A DNA stretch of 18,481 nucleotides from an uncultured Lactobacillus sp. (GCA_945281075.1 CALYQE010000027.1:1-18481); one strand, 5' to 3'. Positions 7,444 through 16,605 are shown, counted from the first letter of the stretch. Notes: a model not told the origin generated them from the sequence alone. A program made the numbers and translations.

Positions 7444-8238
7444 CTACTTTCTTGAAGCAAATTTAATTGATAGTTGGTCGCCAATTGCTGGAAACAAATT
7501 GTAGAGTTTAGCTAAAACGGCTAAACTCATTGGCAAATTGAGTTCACGCTTATTACTACCAAAGAAATGAACAACTTGCCACGCCACATCGTCAGGATCG
7601 AGCATGAATTTTTGAACATTCTTAACATAATTACCGCTCTTATCAGCGATATTGAAGAAGTTGGTGTAAACAGGTCCTGGATTGACTGTCATTACTTTGA
7701 TGCCAAAAGGCTTAAGTTCAAGTCGCAGAACATTAGAGAATTGAATCACGGCCGCCTTAGAGGCACTATATGCCGCCGACTTGACTGTTGGAACTTTACC
7801 CGCCATTGAACCAAAATTAATAATTTGACCAGTTTTTTGGTCGATCATTAAACGCCCAATCAAGCGGGTAAAGTACATGAGGCCCAAAACGTTAACTTGG
7901 AACATCACGGTTACTTCACGCCGATCCATTTCAACAAAGTTTTCAAACTTGCCAAAGCCCGCGCAATTAACCAAATAATCAACATGCTTGGTCACCGCAA
8001 TAATTTGCTTAAAAGCCGCATCGATTTGGTCACTTGAACTCAAATCTGTGGGAAAAACATAGGTTGGTGCGCCAGACAATTCATGTGCTTCCGCCGCAAC
8101 CTTGTTTAATTTATTCTCATCGCGCGCAATTAAAATCACGGTAGCTCCGCGTCCGGCGCTCCCCAAGGCGATCGAATGACCGATCCCGCTTGAAGCTCCG
8201 GTTACAACAACAACTTTATTCCTTAATGAATCGCTCAT
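7444..8238 (-). CDS. Short-chain dehydrogenase/reductase (YqjQ/DltE-like)
   Basis: A 264-residue classical SDR oxidoreductase. TGASSGIG (13-20) binds the dinucleotide, NCAG (91-94) supports the core, and the catalytic tetrad is N116, S144, Y157 and K161 (YSASK). The IARDENKL segment after the second strand (arginine at 39) suggests NADPH rather than NADH. The substrate cannot be inferred. A YqjQ-like SDR close to the RNase Z gene also occurs in Bacillus, so the pairing with rnz is conserved. The ATG overlaps the rnz stop as ATGA (8235-8238), indicating translational coupling, and AGGTGAAG lies just upstream. Confidence 0.92.
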   Translation of the reverse strand: MSDSLRNKVVVVTGASSGIGHSIALGSAGRGATVILIARDENKLNKVAAEAHELSGAPTYVFPTDLSSSDQIDAAFKQIIAVTKHVDYLVNCAGFGKFENFVEMDRREVTVMFQVNVLGLMYFTRLIGRLMIDQKTGQIINFGSMAGKVPTVKSAAYSASKAAVIQFSNVLRLELKPFGIKVMTVNPGPVYTNFFNIADKSGNYVKNVQKFMLDPDDVAWQVVHFFGSNKRELNLPMSLAVLAKLYNLFPAIGDQLSIKFASRK

Positions 8239-9173
8239 TTTTCTTCACCTTTCATTGGAATTAAAACTCGGTCAAAATCATTGGCTAATTTTGTTTGTGG
8301 AAATACCTTCGCGGCCTGGTTCTCCAGCTTTTTAGCCTTCGCTCCTAAGTATCTTGCCGAAATATGATCTAGGTACAAACGCTTAACCCCATTATCACGC
8401 GCAATTTTGGCCGCTTCAACCGCAGTTGAATGATAATAGGCGTGGGCTAAATCGGCTTCATGACCGGCAAATGTAGACTCATGGACTAAGACGTCCGCAT
8501 TTTTAGCAAGTTTGGCAATTACTGGTGTTGAACGCGTGTCATAAATGATGGTCACAATTCTGCCCGGCTTATTCGGTCCAAGAAAATCATTTCCATCTAA
8601 AATAGTACCATCTTCTAAAGTGATTTTTTCACCCATCTTTAGTTTACCAAGTAATGGACCATTAGGGATATTATATTGCGCTAATTTGTCCATTAAAAGT
8701 TCGCCCTGATGATCATCTTCGACTACACGATAACCAAAACTAGGAACGCGGTGAGCCAACTTTTCCGCATAGACCTTAAAGCCTTTTCCTTGGTAAATCT
8801 GCCCGCCTTCTTCTAATTGCACAAATTTAATTGGATAGGAAACCTTTGTGCGCGAAACCTTTAGCGCGGTCCTGACAAATTGCTCTAAACCCGGTGGGCC
8901 ATAAATCGTGATCGGTCCAACATCACCTTGAAAAGATCTGGTGGCTAATAGCCCCGGCAGCCCGAAAATATGATCACCATGATTATGTGAAATAAAAATT
9001 TTGGTAATTTTGCGCATTCTAATATTGGTGCGCAAAATTTGATGCTGCGTTGCTTCACCAACATCAAACAACCAAATTTCATTTATTTCATCTAGCATCT
9101 TCAACGCAATGCCCGAAACATTCCGCTGCTTGGAAGGCTGCCCTGCTCCAGTTCCTAAAAATTGTAATTCCAT
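8235..9173 (-). CDS. rnz: Ribonuclease Z (tRNA 3' endonuclease)
   Basis: A zinc-dependent endonuclease of the metallo-beta-lactamase fold that trims the 3' trailer of tRNA precursors. All metal ligands are present: HNHGDH (H63, H65, D67, H68), H141, D212 and H270. PSKQRN (13-18) corresponds to the PxKxRN loop involved in sensing the CCA end, and the region of about 150-195 is the flexible arm that grips the tRNA elbow. The length of 312 fits the short bacterial form. The ATG at 9173 is preceded by AGGAAA, and the stop of the acyltransferase gene lies 12 bases upstream. Its end overlaps the next gene by 4 bases. Confidence 0.97.
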   Translation of the reverse strand: MELQFLGTGAGQPSKQRNVSGIALKMLDEINEIWLFDVGEATQHQILRTNIRMRKITKIFISHNHGDHIFGLPGLLATRSFQGDVGPITIYGPPGLEQFVRTALKVSRTKVSYPIKFVQLEEGGQIYQGKGFKVYAEKLAHRVPSFGYRVVEDDHQGELLMDKLAQYNIPNGPLLGKLKMGEKITLEDGTILDGNDFLGPNKPGRIVTIIYDTRSTPVIAKLAKNADVLVHESTFAGHEADLAHAYYHSTAVEAAKIARDNGVKRLYLDHISARYLGAKAKKLENQAAKVFPQTKLANDFDRVLIPMKGEEK

Positions 9174-9185
9174 ATTTTTCCTATT

Positions 9186-11105
9186 CTAAAATTTAGCATG
9201 CTCCGTGACCATTTTAACAATATACGCACTGTAATATTTAGAGCCAAGTGGCGTAGGATGCGTCTGATCTTCATAAAACCAATCAGGGTGTCCCTTGGAG
9301 TAATTATACCAATCAATCACGGTAAAATTATGATACTGCTCGGAAGCTTCTTTTACGAGCTGATTAACCTGATTTTGCCATGGTTTGTTGGGAATGTGGA
9401 CGTTAATCCAGAAAACTTGTCTTTTTTTACCTATTTCTGCCATCAAATCATTTAGATCAGACATTCCGAACGGTCCGTTGCTGCCTAAGGCAATTAAAAC
9501 ATTGTCAGCTAAAGCCTTTTGTGATTTATAGTAACTAACTAGTTGATAAGCAGCTGGCAATTGTCTTGAAACGGCCGCATCAATAATTGCTTTGGGCATC
9601 AAGATTGATAGATCATTACTTGAACCAGCCATGACTGAATCGCCAATTGCCGTTAAGTGAACTCGATCGGCTAATTGTAAGTTTACTTGACTGATGTCGT
9701 ATTTGCGGTATTCCTTGTTCACTGGATTAACTTTAGCGGCACGTTTAGCTTCACTAACTAGTTTAGCCCTTTCTTCCGCCTTTTGTTTGTCCTTTTTCAA
9801 TTTATTGATTAAGGCTTTATTTTCCTTTTGCTGCTTCTTTTGGTTGGCCGTTATTCTTTGTGCCAGTGGCGAATTATTGTAGTTTTTCGCTTTCACAGTT
9901 GGCGAGACAATAATTGCGCAGCTACCAACGATAAAAAGCAAACCTGCAACCACCGTCAACAACCGCTTGCCAATATTTTGCTTTGAGACTTTCAAAAAGC
10001 CCTGCAAAAAGTTTTTGGTTTTAACCCAAGTGATCGCTCCAAAAGGCTTTTCAATCAGTCTATATGACGCCTCGCTTAAAACCAAGATAATGATTAGTTC
10101 GAGTAAATGATAAAGGAGTGGATGATCTGCCATGTTTTGAATCTTATCTTCAAAAAAGATCATTACTGGGAACTGGTAAAGATAAATACCATAGCTACGT
10201 GAACCGAGCCATTGAAAAATGGGGTTAGTCAACCATTTATTCCACCGGCTGCATGGGTGGGCAACAATTCCCACTAATACCGCCGTGAAAAAGCTAAACA
10301 AAAGCATTCCGCCTTCATATGGAAAGGCCTTTTCTGGATTCATGTAAGGGCTAAAGAAGAGCAGAATCATGACAAGCAAAGAAACTAGGCCTACTAAGTC
10401 GAGCAAATTCGCATCTACTTTTTTGACTGTTGTTCTTAACTTATCCATTGGCCAGATAACTGCTAAGGCCGCACCTAAGCCAAGCGCAAAAAATCTGGTA
10501 TCCGTGCCATAATAAATCCGGTTAATGTCGACGCCATTGTGATAGAGCAAAGCCATTTCCAGCGCAGATAAAGCAGTCATGCCAAAAATAATGAAAAAGA
10601 TATTTTTCTTTTTCTTGCCAAATTTAACCAATAAATAAATAATCAAAGGCCATAAGATATAAAACTGACCGCTGATCGACATTGTCCACAAATGGACAAA
10701 AGGTGATTTATTGGTCGCAAAGCGCTCAAAATAGCTTTGCCCATTAGCAATTTGCCAGAAGTTGTAGACATTCAGCAAATTCGTCACCACAATTTGGCCC
10801 AGCTTAACGAGTAAATTTCGCTGAAAGAGCAAAATATAAGCCGACGCTGCCCATAAAACGCCAATTAGCGACGGATATAATTTTTTAATTCGCCCTAAAT
10901 AAAAGCTGCGATAATCAAAAGTCCCTTGCTCAAATTGAGCTTTTAAAATTTGACAAGTAACTAAATAACCAGACAAGACAAAAAAAATCAGTACGCCAAG
11001 ATACCCTCCAACAAAAGTATTAGGATCAAGATGATATAAAATCACCCCAATAACTGCCAATGCTCTTAGTCCAGAAAATCCTGTTATAAACCTTTTTTTT
11101 GTCAT
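9186..11105 (-). CDS. OatA-like acyltransferase: AT3 membrane domain plus extracellular SGNH domain
   Basis: A 639-residue membrane enzyme of the kind that O-acetylates cell-wall peptidoglycan (OatA) and so raises lysozyme resistance. The first ~400 residues form the acyltransferase-3 domain with about ten to eleven helices; H25 in the first helix and the RIKKLYP segment (72-78) match family motifs. A highly charged, lysine-rich helical linker (about 415-460) follows, then a C-terminal SGNH domain with GDSVMAG (S490), GSNG (N543) and DQTH (D613, H616), a complete catalytic set. The frame extends 14 codons further to a TTG inside obgE, but the ATG at 11105 has a GGAAAAG site (11117-11123), lies 25 bases after the obgE stop and gives a normal N-terminus. 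The acceptor could also be teichoic acid or an exopolysaccharide. Confidence 0.88.
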   Translation of the reverse strand: MTKKRFITGFSGLRALAVIGVILYHLDPNTFVGGYLGVLIFFVLSGYLVTCQILKAQFEQGTFDYRSFYLGRIKKLYPSLIGVLWAASAYILLFQRNLLVKLGQIVVTNLLNVYNFWQIANGQSYFERFATNKSPFVHLWTMSISGQFYILWPLIIYLLVKFGKKKKNIFFIIFGMTALSALEMALLYHNGVDINRIYYGTDTRFFALGLGAALAVIWPMDKLRTTVKKVDANLLDLVGLVSLLVMILLFFSPYMNPEKAFPYEGGMLLFSFFTAVLVGIVAHPCSRWNKWLTNPIFQWLGSRSYGIYLYQFPVMIFFEDKIQNMADHPLLYHLLELIIILVLSEASYRLIEKPFGAITWVKTKNFLQGFLKVSKQNIGKRLLTVVAGLLFIVGSCAIIVSPTVKAKNYNNSPLAQRITANQKKQQKENKALINKLKKDKQKAEERAKLVSEAKRAAKVNPVNKEYRKYDISQVNLQLADRVHLTAIGDSVMAGSSNDLSILMPKAIIDAAVSRQLPAAYQLVSYYKSQKALADNVLIALGSNGPFGMSDLNDLMAEIGKKRQVFWINVHIPNKPWQNQVNQLVKEASEQYHNFTVIDWYNYSKGHPDWFYEDQTHPTPLGSKYYSAYIVKMVTEHAKF

Positions 11106-11130
11106 CTTCTTTAAAACTTTTCCATTATTT

Positions 11131-12438
11131 TTATTGCATAAATTCAAAGTTGAATGTGCCTATTATTACATCGTCGCCGTCAACGGCTCCTTTTTTCCGT
11201 AATGCTTCGTCTATGCCCAGATTTTTCAGTTTTCTGGCTAAACGAAGCACACCATCTTGATAATCGAGATTAGTCCGCTCGACTAAGCGCTCAATACTCT
11301 CACCTTGAATTTCAAAAACATGGTCCTCAACTTTGGTGATCGTAAATTCGCTTTTGGCTGGTGCTTGGTAGCGATACTCTTTGGTTTCAGCCACCGGTTG
11401 ATTATCTTTTGCTTGTACCTGTTCTTTTTCAACCAGTTCCACCATTGAAGCGGTATCCTGCATTAAGCGCTCAACGCCTTCGTGCGTAATACTTGAAATG
11501 GCATGAACCTGTTCGGTAATTCCCGCTTTTTGCAATTCACTGGTAAAGTCAGCAAATTTTACCTTAGCACCAGGAAGGTCAAGCTGAGTGGCCACAATAA
11601 TCTCACGCTTTTGCTCAAGATTTTGATCATACTGCAAGAGCTCTTTACGAATTTTTTGGTAGTCATCGAGAGCATCACGACCATTTTCAGGATCCATCGA
11701 AACTAAATGCAAGATGACTTTGGTCCTTTCAATATGACGCAGGAACTGTATTCCCAGTCCAACTCCCTGACTGGCACCTTCAATCAAACCAGGCAAATCA
11801 GCCATTGAAAAGTCGCGTCCGTCAGGTAAAATCACCATGCCCAGATTTGGCGTTAAGGTCGTAAAAGAGTAAGCCGCAATTTTGGGCTTGGCTTTGGTTA
11901 CCACAGACAGCAAGGTAGACTTGCCAACTGATGGAAAACCGACCAAACCAACATCTGCCAGAACCTTCAATTCCAGGCGTAAAACCCGATCTTCGCCTGG
12001 TTCACCGTTTTCGGCAATTTCCGGCGCAGTATTAACACTAGTGGCAAAGTGGATATTGCCACGACCACCGCGACCACCGCGAGCAACGACTAATTCCTGT
12101 TTATTTTCGGTTAAGTCGCCAATTTCTTCATTGGTGTCAAAATCATAAACAGTCGTTCCAATCGGAACACGTAAGTAGAGATTCTGAGCACCACGGCCAT
12201 ATTGGGATTTGATGCGACCATTTTCGCCATTTTCAGCTTTAAATTTGCGCCGATAGCGGAAATCCATCAAAGTTCTCAACCCGCTGTCAGCCACAAAAAT
12301 AATACTACCGCCACGGCCTCCGTCACCACCGGCAGGACCACCGTTTGGAACGTACTTTTCATGGCGGAAAGCAACCATGCCATCCCCGCCTTTACCGGCC
12401 TGGACTTCAATCTTTGTTTGATCGACAAATGTTGGCAT
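11131..12438 (-). CDS. obgE: GTPase ObgE/CgtA
   Basis: An essential GTPase acting in 50S ribosome maturation and linked to the stringent response. The glycine-rich Obg fold (1-158) with [12 protein letters not shown] is followed by the G domain: G1 GFPSVGKST (167-175), G2 in FTTLTP (192-197), G3 DLPG (214-217) and G5 near SSIT (315-318), then the OCT domain (about 350-435). The G4 motif reads TQLD (284-287) instead of NKxD, so guanine recognition departs from consensus. The length of 435 is normal. The ATG at 12438 has a strong AAGGAGAA ribosome binding site and an extended -10 promoter upstream. It heads the group obgE - acyltransferase - rnz - SDR - LapA-like, whose gaps are at most 25 bases. 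Confidence 0.97.
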   Translation of the reverse strand: MPTFVDQTKIEVQAGKGGDGMVAFRHEKYVPNGGPAGGDGGRGGSIIFVADSGLRTLMDFRYRRKFKAENGENGRIKSQYGRGAQNLYLRVPIGTTVYDFDTNEEIGDLTENKQELVVARGGRGGRGNIHFATSVNTAPEIAENGEPGEDRVLRLELKVLADVGLVGFPSVGKSTLLSVVTKAKPKIAAYSFTTLTPNLGMVILPDGRDFSMADLPGLIEGASQGVGLGIQFLRHIERTKVILHLVSMDPENGRDALDDYQKIRKELLQYDQNLEQKREIIVATQLDLPGAKVKFADFTSELQKAGITEQVHAISSITHEGVERLMQDTASMVELVEKEQVQAKDNQPVAETKEYRYQAPAKSEFTITKVEDHVFEIQGESIERLVERTNLDYQDGVLRLARKLKNLGIDEALRKKGAVDGDDVIIGTFNFEFMQ

Positions 12439-12471
12439 GTAAATTCTCCTTCCGTCTTCTCTAACTTTAAT

Positions 12472-12480
12472 ACTATACCA
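12472..12480 (-). promoter_or_regulatory. obgE operon promoter (extended -10)
   Basis: Reading minus, TGGTATAGT is an extended -10 about 34 bases upstream of the obgE ATG. No good -35 at 17 bases is visible, as often with extended -10 promoters. No terminator is visible between uvrC and obgE, so read-through may add expression. Confidence 0.6.
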
Positions 12481-12513
12481 TAAAAGACGCCAAACTTTTT
12501 TGAAAAATTGCCC

Positions 12514-14316
12514 TTATAGAGTTAATTTAACGGTTTGTGCTTGTGGAAGCGTTAACCCAACTTCACGCAGTTCATCAATTGAGGCCTCTTTTATTTTTTT
12601 TAGTGATCCAAAATGACGCAAAAGCTTGTTCCTGCTTTTTGGCCCAATGCCTTTGATGGCATCTAGTTTGCTAGAGAGCGCATTTTTGGCATGAGTTTTG
12701 CGGTGAAAAGTGATCGCAAACCGGTGGACTTCATCTTGAATCCGCGTCATCAAATAAAAGCCTTGCGACTTTGGATCAAGCGGAATCAGCTTAAAGGCTA
12801 CACCATTAATCGGATCTCCAAATAGAAGGTGATTGGTTCTGTGCTTATCGTCTTTTACCATTCCTGCTACCGGAATATTAAGATTAAGTTCATTTCTCAA
12901 CACATCTTGACAGGCGTCAACCTGAATCTGTCCACCATCCATTAAAATCAGGTCGGGCATTTCCTTATGCTCACGTAAAAGGCGGCTGTAACGTCGACGA
13001 ACTACTTCTCGGGTATTACGAACCTCATCGCCACCATTTTGGTGTTCGACTTCGCCCTTCAATTTATATTTACGGTAAGAATTCTTATCAGGTTCTCCAT
13101 CTTTGAAAACAACCAAAGCTGAAACTGGGTCGGTTCCTTGGATATGGGAATGGTCAAAACTTTCAATCACATGGCCATATGGCAAGCCCAGTGCAGCAAA
13201 AATCTCTTTTTGTGCTCCCTTGGTTTTGCGGTTGCCTAATTCAAGCAACCTAAATTTATCATCCAATTTGAGCTTTGCGTTTTCCTTGGCCATCATGAGC
13301 AGGGAGCGTTTTTGACCACGCTTTGGCGTTCTAACTGGAATTTTTAACACTTCTTCGAGTGCCTCATTATCAATTCCCTCAGGAACTAGCACTTCTTTGG
13401 GCAAAACGCGATTCTTTTGACCATAAAACTGAACAATTAAGGAAGCAAAAGCATCTTCCGGATCACTTGTATCAGTCAAAGGAAACATTCTCGTTTCCCG
13501 TCTGAGCAATTTGGCTTGACGCAAGAAAAAGATTTGGACAGAAAGCCAAGATTTATCGACATAAAAGTTAAAAATATCGCGTTGTTTATTATCATTGGAA
13601 ATGATTTTTTGTTTTTCAACAGTTTCTTCAATATACTGCAGCTGATCCCTGATTTCTGCCGCACGTTCAAACTCGAGCTTGTTTGCCGCCTCTTCCATTC
13701 GCAGATTCAGCTCTTGCTTAACCTTGGCAATATCGCCATTTAAAAAGCTTTTGATTTTTCTAATTTGGTTGGCATAAACGGACTTGGGCACCTCTTTAAA
13801 GCAGGCTCCCAGGCATTGGCCCATATGATAATAAAGACACGGTCTCCCCTGTTTACCATTGCAGCGCCTGAGTGGAAAAACTTTTTGGATAAACTTGAGC
13901 GTAGCTTGGGCGGCATAAACGTTTGGGTAAGGACCAAAATAATAGCCACCATCTTTTCTAACGATGCTAGTTAATTTCGTTTGCGGATCACGCTCATTGG
14001 TAATCTCAATGTATGGATAGCCAGTCCCCTGCTTCAGCTGAACATTATAGTAAGGTTGATATTTTTTGATTAAAGTAACTTCAAGCAAAAAGGATTCTTT
14101 ATCAGTTGAAACAGTGATAATATCATAGTCACGAATTTCACGAACCAGTTCCGCTCTGCGCCCAACCTGCTTGCTTTTAAAGTATGAGCGGACACGGCTT
14201 TTCAGATTTTTTGACTTGCCAACGTAAATCACCTTGCCATTAATATCTTTCATCAAATAGCAACCGGGTTTCGCAGGCAGCAGCTTAAGCTTATTTTCAA
14301 TTAATTCAGATGCCAA
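12514..14316 (-). CDS. uvrC: Excinuclease ABC subunit C
   Basis: The nuclease of nucleotide excision repair, making both incisions around a lesion handed over by UvrA/UvrB. At 600 residues it has all parts: GIY-YIG nuclease (about 14-90; GCY, IYVGKSKNLKSR with R41, E79), four cysteines C152, C160, C168 and C172 at the position of the iron-sulphur cluster known in E. coli UvrC, the UVR motif that binds UvrB (about 200-236), the RNase H-like endonuclease with FDHSHIQG (D388) and MDGG (D460), and a C-terminal helix-hairpin-helix pair (about 550-600). The start is a TTG at 14316, after an AAGAAAGAG site. The family N-terminus ASELIENKLKLLP begins right after it and no ATG lies nearby, so the TTG is well supported. 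Confidence 0.97.
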   Translation of the reverse strand: MASELIENKLKLLPAKPGCYLMKDINGKVIYVGKSKNLKSRVRSYFKSKQVGRRAELVREIRDYDIITVSTDKESFLLEVTLIKKYQPYYNVQLKQGTGYPYIEITNERDPQTKLTSIVRKDGGYYFGPYPNVYAAQATLKFIQKVFPLRRCNGKQGRPCLYYHMGQCLGACFKEVPKSVYANQIRKIKSFLNGDIAKVKQELNLRMEEAANKLEFERAAEIRDQLQYIEETVEKQKIISNDNKQRDIFNFYVDKSWLSVQIFFLRQAKLLRRETRMFPLTDTSDPEDAFASLIVQFYGQKNRVLPKEVLVPEGIDNEALEEVLKIPVRTPKRGQKRSLLMMAKENAKLKLDDKFRLLELGNRKTKGAQKEIFAALGLPYGHVIESFDHSHIQGTDPVSALVVFKDGEPDKNSYRKYKLKGEVEHQNGGDEVRNTREVVRRRYSRLLREHKEMPDLILMDGGQIQVDACQDVLRNELNLNIPVAGMVKDDKHRTNHLLFGDPINGVAFKLIPLDPKSQGFYLMTRIQDEVHRFAITFHRKTHAKNALSSKLDAIKGIGPKSRNKLLRHFGSLKKIKEASIDELREVGLTLPQAQTVKLTL

Positions 14317-14350
14317 AAAATCACGCTCTTTCTTAAAATTTGCCTAATCA

Positions 14351-14359
14351 ATTTTAACA
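14351..14359 (-). promoter_or_regulatory. uvrC promoter (extended -10)
   Basis: Reading minus, TGTTAAAAT is an extended -10 about 35 bases upstream of the uvrC TTG. No convincing -35 is seen, and no SOS (LexA/DinR) box was recognised in the 163-base gap that separates uvrC from the divergent small gene. Confidence 0.5.
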
Positions 14360-14449
14360 CAAAAGCCGAACTGTTGATTGTGATTGGATCCATTGAACTT
14401 GCTCTGACACCAGGCACAATTTCTACTAGCTTATCAACTTATTTTCGAC

Positions 14450-14455
14450 TATAAT
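14450..14455 (+). promoter_or_regulatory. -10 element of the 40-codon gene
   Basis: A perfect TATAAT, 24 bases upstream of the small gene's ATG. The -35 region (about 14427-14432) is poor. Confidence 0.55.
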
Positions 14456-14479
14456 TAGCAAAAATGAAAGGACAAGCTT

Positions 14480-14602
14480 ATGGGTTTAACATTTAAAAAA
14501 CAAGATGAACTTGAAAAATTATTTGATAAATTTGCCACAGTTCCGCCAAAAGACAAAAAGAAAAAGCCTAGTAAAGACCAAGAGAAAAAAGCTGATCAAT
14601 AA
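14480..14602 (+). CDS. Small charged protein, 40 residues, function unknown
   Basis: The ATG at 14480 opens a 40-codon frame, MGLTFKKQDELEKLFDKF..., ending at TAA 14600-14602. An amphipathic helical start is followed by a lysine-rich, proline-containing tail (from about residue 22). No membrane segment or known domain is seen. Support as a real gene: AAAGGA (14467-14472) with 7-base spacing, a perfect TATAAT before it, a strong terminator 25 bases after the stop, and no overlap with another gene. From memory it resembles the very short proteins annotated as 'SPJ_0845 family' in streptococci and lactobacilli, but I could not check this. It lies between uvrC (divergent) and ysxC (convergent). 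Confidence 0.7.
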   Translation: MGLTFKKQDELEKLFDKFATVPPKDKKKKPSKDQEKKADQ

Positions 14603-14627
14603 AGTTGTCACCTTGCAATTTAGATTA

Positions 14628-14682
14628 ATCAAAAAGACTAACGAATCGCCTTCACAAGAAGTGATTCATTAGTCTTTTTGAT
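14628..14682. terminator. Long bidirectional terminator hairpin
   Basis: Arms 14628-14653 and 14658-14682 pair over about 24 positions with two wobble or mismatch positions and one bulged base, around a 4-base loop. Both ends carry AAAAAG/CTTTTT, so the hairpin can end the small plus-strand gene and, reading minus, ysxC (stop at 14718-14720). Confidence 0.9.
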
Positions 14683-14717
14683 AAGTAAAGTTAACGATTA
14701 TCCGTTTAACCGGCTCT

Positions 14718-15308
14718 TTATTGCGCCAGCTGTTCTTCCAGCCAAGCCCATACTTCTTGAACGTGCGTCTTTTTAACTGCACTGTAAGTCAGGATGCTGA
14801 CATTATCACGCGCTAAATCAAACTGCTTTTGCAGATTTGCCAGAACCTGATTTTCTTGGCTTTTTTTCACCTTGTCAATCTTGGTACAGATGACTAAAAT
14901 CGGTAAATTTAAATAAAGAGCATAATTATACATTTCGACATCATTTTTGGTTGGCTCATGTCGTGAATCAGTTAACAGAACCAAACCCTTTAAATTTGCT
15001 CTCGTTTCCAGATAATCCTGGATCATTTCACCAAACTGCTGTCTCTTTTTTTGCGAAACTTTAGCATAGCCATATCCCGGAACATCAACTAGATAGAAGG
15101 CCTGATTAACAATGTAAAAATTTAAAGTTTGTGTTTTCCCCGGCTGCGAAGAAGTTCGCGCCAAATTTTTTCTTCCTAACAAAGAGTTAATTAAACTTGA
15201 TTTACCAACATTTGAGCGACCTGCCAAAGCAATTTCGGGTAAATTGTCTTTAGGATATTGCTCTTCTTTTACAGCGCTAATAGCATAATCGCTTGTTTTA
15301 ATGATCAT
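14718..15308 (-). CDS. ysxC: Ribosome biogenesis GTPase YsxC (EngB/YihA)
   Basis: An essential GTPase of 196 residues needed for 50S subunit assembly. Motifs: G1 GRSNVGKS (30-37), the G2 region around GKTQT (57-61), G3 DVPGYG (75-80), G4 TKID (142-145) and G5 near YSAVK. The frame continues upstream to an ATG at 15350, but the family N-terminus (short strand, then ISAVKxxQYP) fits the ATG at 15308, which overlaps the clpX end by 11 bases and has AAGG about 6 bases upstream. No gap or promoter separates it from clpX, so the two are co-transcribed and probably translationally coupled. The clpX-ysxC pair is conserved in Lactobacillus and Bacillus relatives. Confidence 0.95.
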   Translation of the reverse strand: MIIKTSDYAISAVKEEQYPKDNLPEIALAGRSNVGKSSLINSLLGRKNLARTSSQPGKTQTLNFYIVNQAFYLVDVPGYGYAKVSQKKRQQFGEMIQDYLETRANLKGLVLLTDSRHEPTKNDVEMYNYALYLNLPILVICTKIDKVKKSQENQVLANLQKQFDLARDNVSILTYSAVKKTHVQEVWAWLEEQLAQ

Positions 15309-16572
15309 TTGCGGCCTTAATTTCTTGGTTAGCTGCAGCGTCTTGGTCATCCCGGATGACTTGCGGCTCTGCGTTTTGCGTAATTACTTCTTTGGTCACC
15401 ACAACTTTTTCAATGTCGGGTTCACTCGGCGTCTGATACATGATGCTCATCATGGCATTTTCAATAATAGTCCGTAAGCCACGAGCACCCATATTACGCT
15501 CGATTGCTAGGTCAGCAATTGCCGCCAATGCATCATCCGTGAAGTCCAATTCGACTTGATCAAGCGACAATAACTTTTTGTATTGCTTAACCAAAGCGTT
15601 CTTTGGCTCGGTTAAGATTCTGATCAGGTCCTTTTGCTCCAATTTATCCAACGTAGCAATAATTGGAATTCGTCCAATGAATTCAGGAATCATGCCAAAT
15701 TTAACTAGATCACCAGTAGTCAAATGTTTAGTCCAGGTATCTTCTTCAGCCTTATTTAACTGCTGTTCCGCACTAAAGCCAATAACTTTTTTACCTAGAC
15801 GGCTCTTAACAATTTGTTCGATGCCATCAAAAGCACCACCAACGATGAATAAAATATTCGTGGTGTTGATTTGGATTAATTCTTGTTGTGGATGCTTACG
15901 TCCACCTTGGGGCGGCACAGAGGCCACAGTGCCCTCCAGAATTTTCAAAAGAGACTGCTGCACGCCTTCGCCTGAAACGTCACGGGTAATTGACACATTT
16001 TCAGATTTTTTCGAAATTTTGTCGATTTCATCAATATAGACAATGCCGCGTTCAGCGCGTTCAATATCATAATCGGCATTCTGTAACAATTTCAGTAAAA
16101 TATTTTCAACGTCCTCGCCCACATAACCAGCTTCTGTTAGTGTCGTTGCATCAGCAATTGCAAATGGGACATCGAGGATCCGAGCCAAAGTTTGCGCCAA
16201 ATATGTTTTTCCTGATCCGGTCGGTCCAATTAACGCAATATTTGACTTCTGCAGTTCAGTGGATGAATCTACATCCATCTGACTAATCCGCTTGTAGTGA
16301 TTGTAAACGGCTACTGATAAAACTTTCTTGGCACTTTCTTGACCAATCACATATTGATCGAGTTCATGCTTTATCTCTTTCGGTTTAGGCAAGTTTCTTG
16401 CTTTTTTTAATGAATCTGATTTTAACTCATCATCAATTATTTTTTTCGATAAATCGACACATTCATTGCAAATGTATACGCCGTTACCAGCAATCATTTT
16501 CTTAACTTGATCTTGTGTTTTTTCACAAAAAGAGCACTTAATTTGCTCCTGATCAGTAAATTGTGATGCCAT
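15298..16572 (-). CDS. clpX: ATP-dependent Clp protease ATP-binding subunit ClpX
   Basis: A hexameric AAA+ unfoldase that recognises substrates and feeds them to ClpP. At 424 residues it shows the N-terminal zinc-binding domain (C13, C16, C35, C38), Walker A GPTGSGKT (116-123), the pore loop GYVGED (149-154), Walker B IVYIDEID (177-184), the RKH loop (225-227), the IGF motif for ClpP docking (264-266) and the sensor-2 region MGARGLR. The start chosen is the ATG at 16572, with a GGAGGAGGA ribosome binding site (16578-16586); an upstream in-frame ATG at 16614 lies upstream of the predicted transcription start. It follows the trigger factor terminator with its own promoter. No CtsR box was recognised. 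Confidence 0.97.
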   Translation of the reverse strand: MASQFTDQEQIKCSFCEKTQDQVKKMIAGNGVYICNECVDLSKKIIDDELKSDSLKKARNLPKPKEIKHELDQYVIGQESAKKVLSVAVYNHYKRISQMDVDSSTELQKSNIALIGPTGSGKTYLAQTLARILDVPFAIADATTLTEAGYVGEDVENILLKLLQNADYDIERAERGIVYIDEIDKISKKSENVSITRDVSGEGVQQSLLKILEGTVASVPPQGGRKHPQQELIQINTTNILFIVGGAFDGIEQIVKSRLGKKVIGFSAEQQLNKAEEDTWTKHLTTGDLVKFGMIPEFIGRIPIIATLDKLEQKDLIRILTEPKNALVKQYKKLLSLDQVELDFTDDALAAIADLAIERNMGARGLRTIIENAMMSIMYQTPSEPDIEKVVVTKEVITQNAEPQVIRDDQDAAANQEIKAANDH

Positions 16573-16577
16573 TATAT

Positions 16578-16586
16578 TCCTCCTCC
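16578..16586 (-). promoter_or_regulatory. Strong clpX ribosome binding site
   Basis: GGAGGAGGA, 5 bases before the ATG at 16572. It decides the clpX start against the upstream ATG at 16614. Confidence 0.85.
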
Positions 16587-16605
16587 ATCTTACAAGAATA
16601 AGAGT

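Noticed and set aside
11106..11147. N-terminal extension of the OatA-like protein to a TTG inside obgE
   Set aside because: The TTG has no ribosome binding site and the extra 14 residues are atypical, while the ATG at 11105 gives a normal family start.
15309..15350. N-terminal extension of YsxC to the ATG at 15350
   Set aside because: The added residues lie fully within clpX and do not fit the family N-terminus. The ATG at 15308 matches known YsxC starts.
15578..16039. 153-codon plus-strand open frame
   Set aside because: It is antisense to the ClpX AAA+ core, whose protein motifs are fully conserved on the other strand. No start signal or domain is seen.
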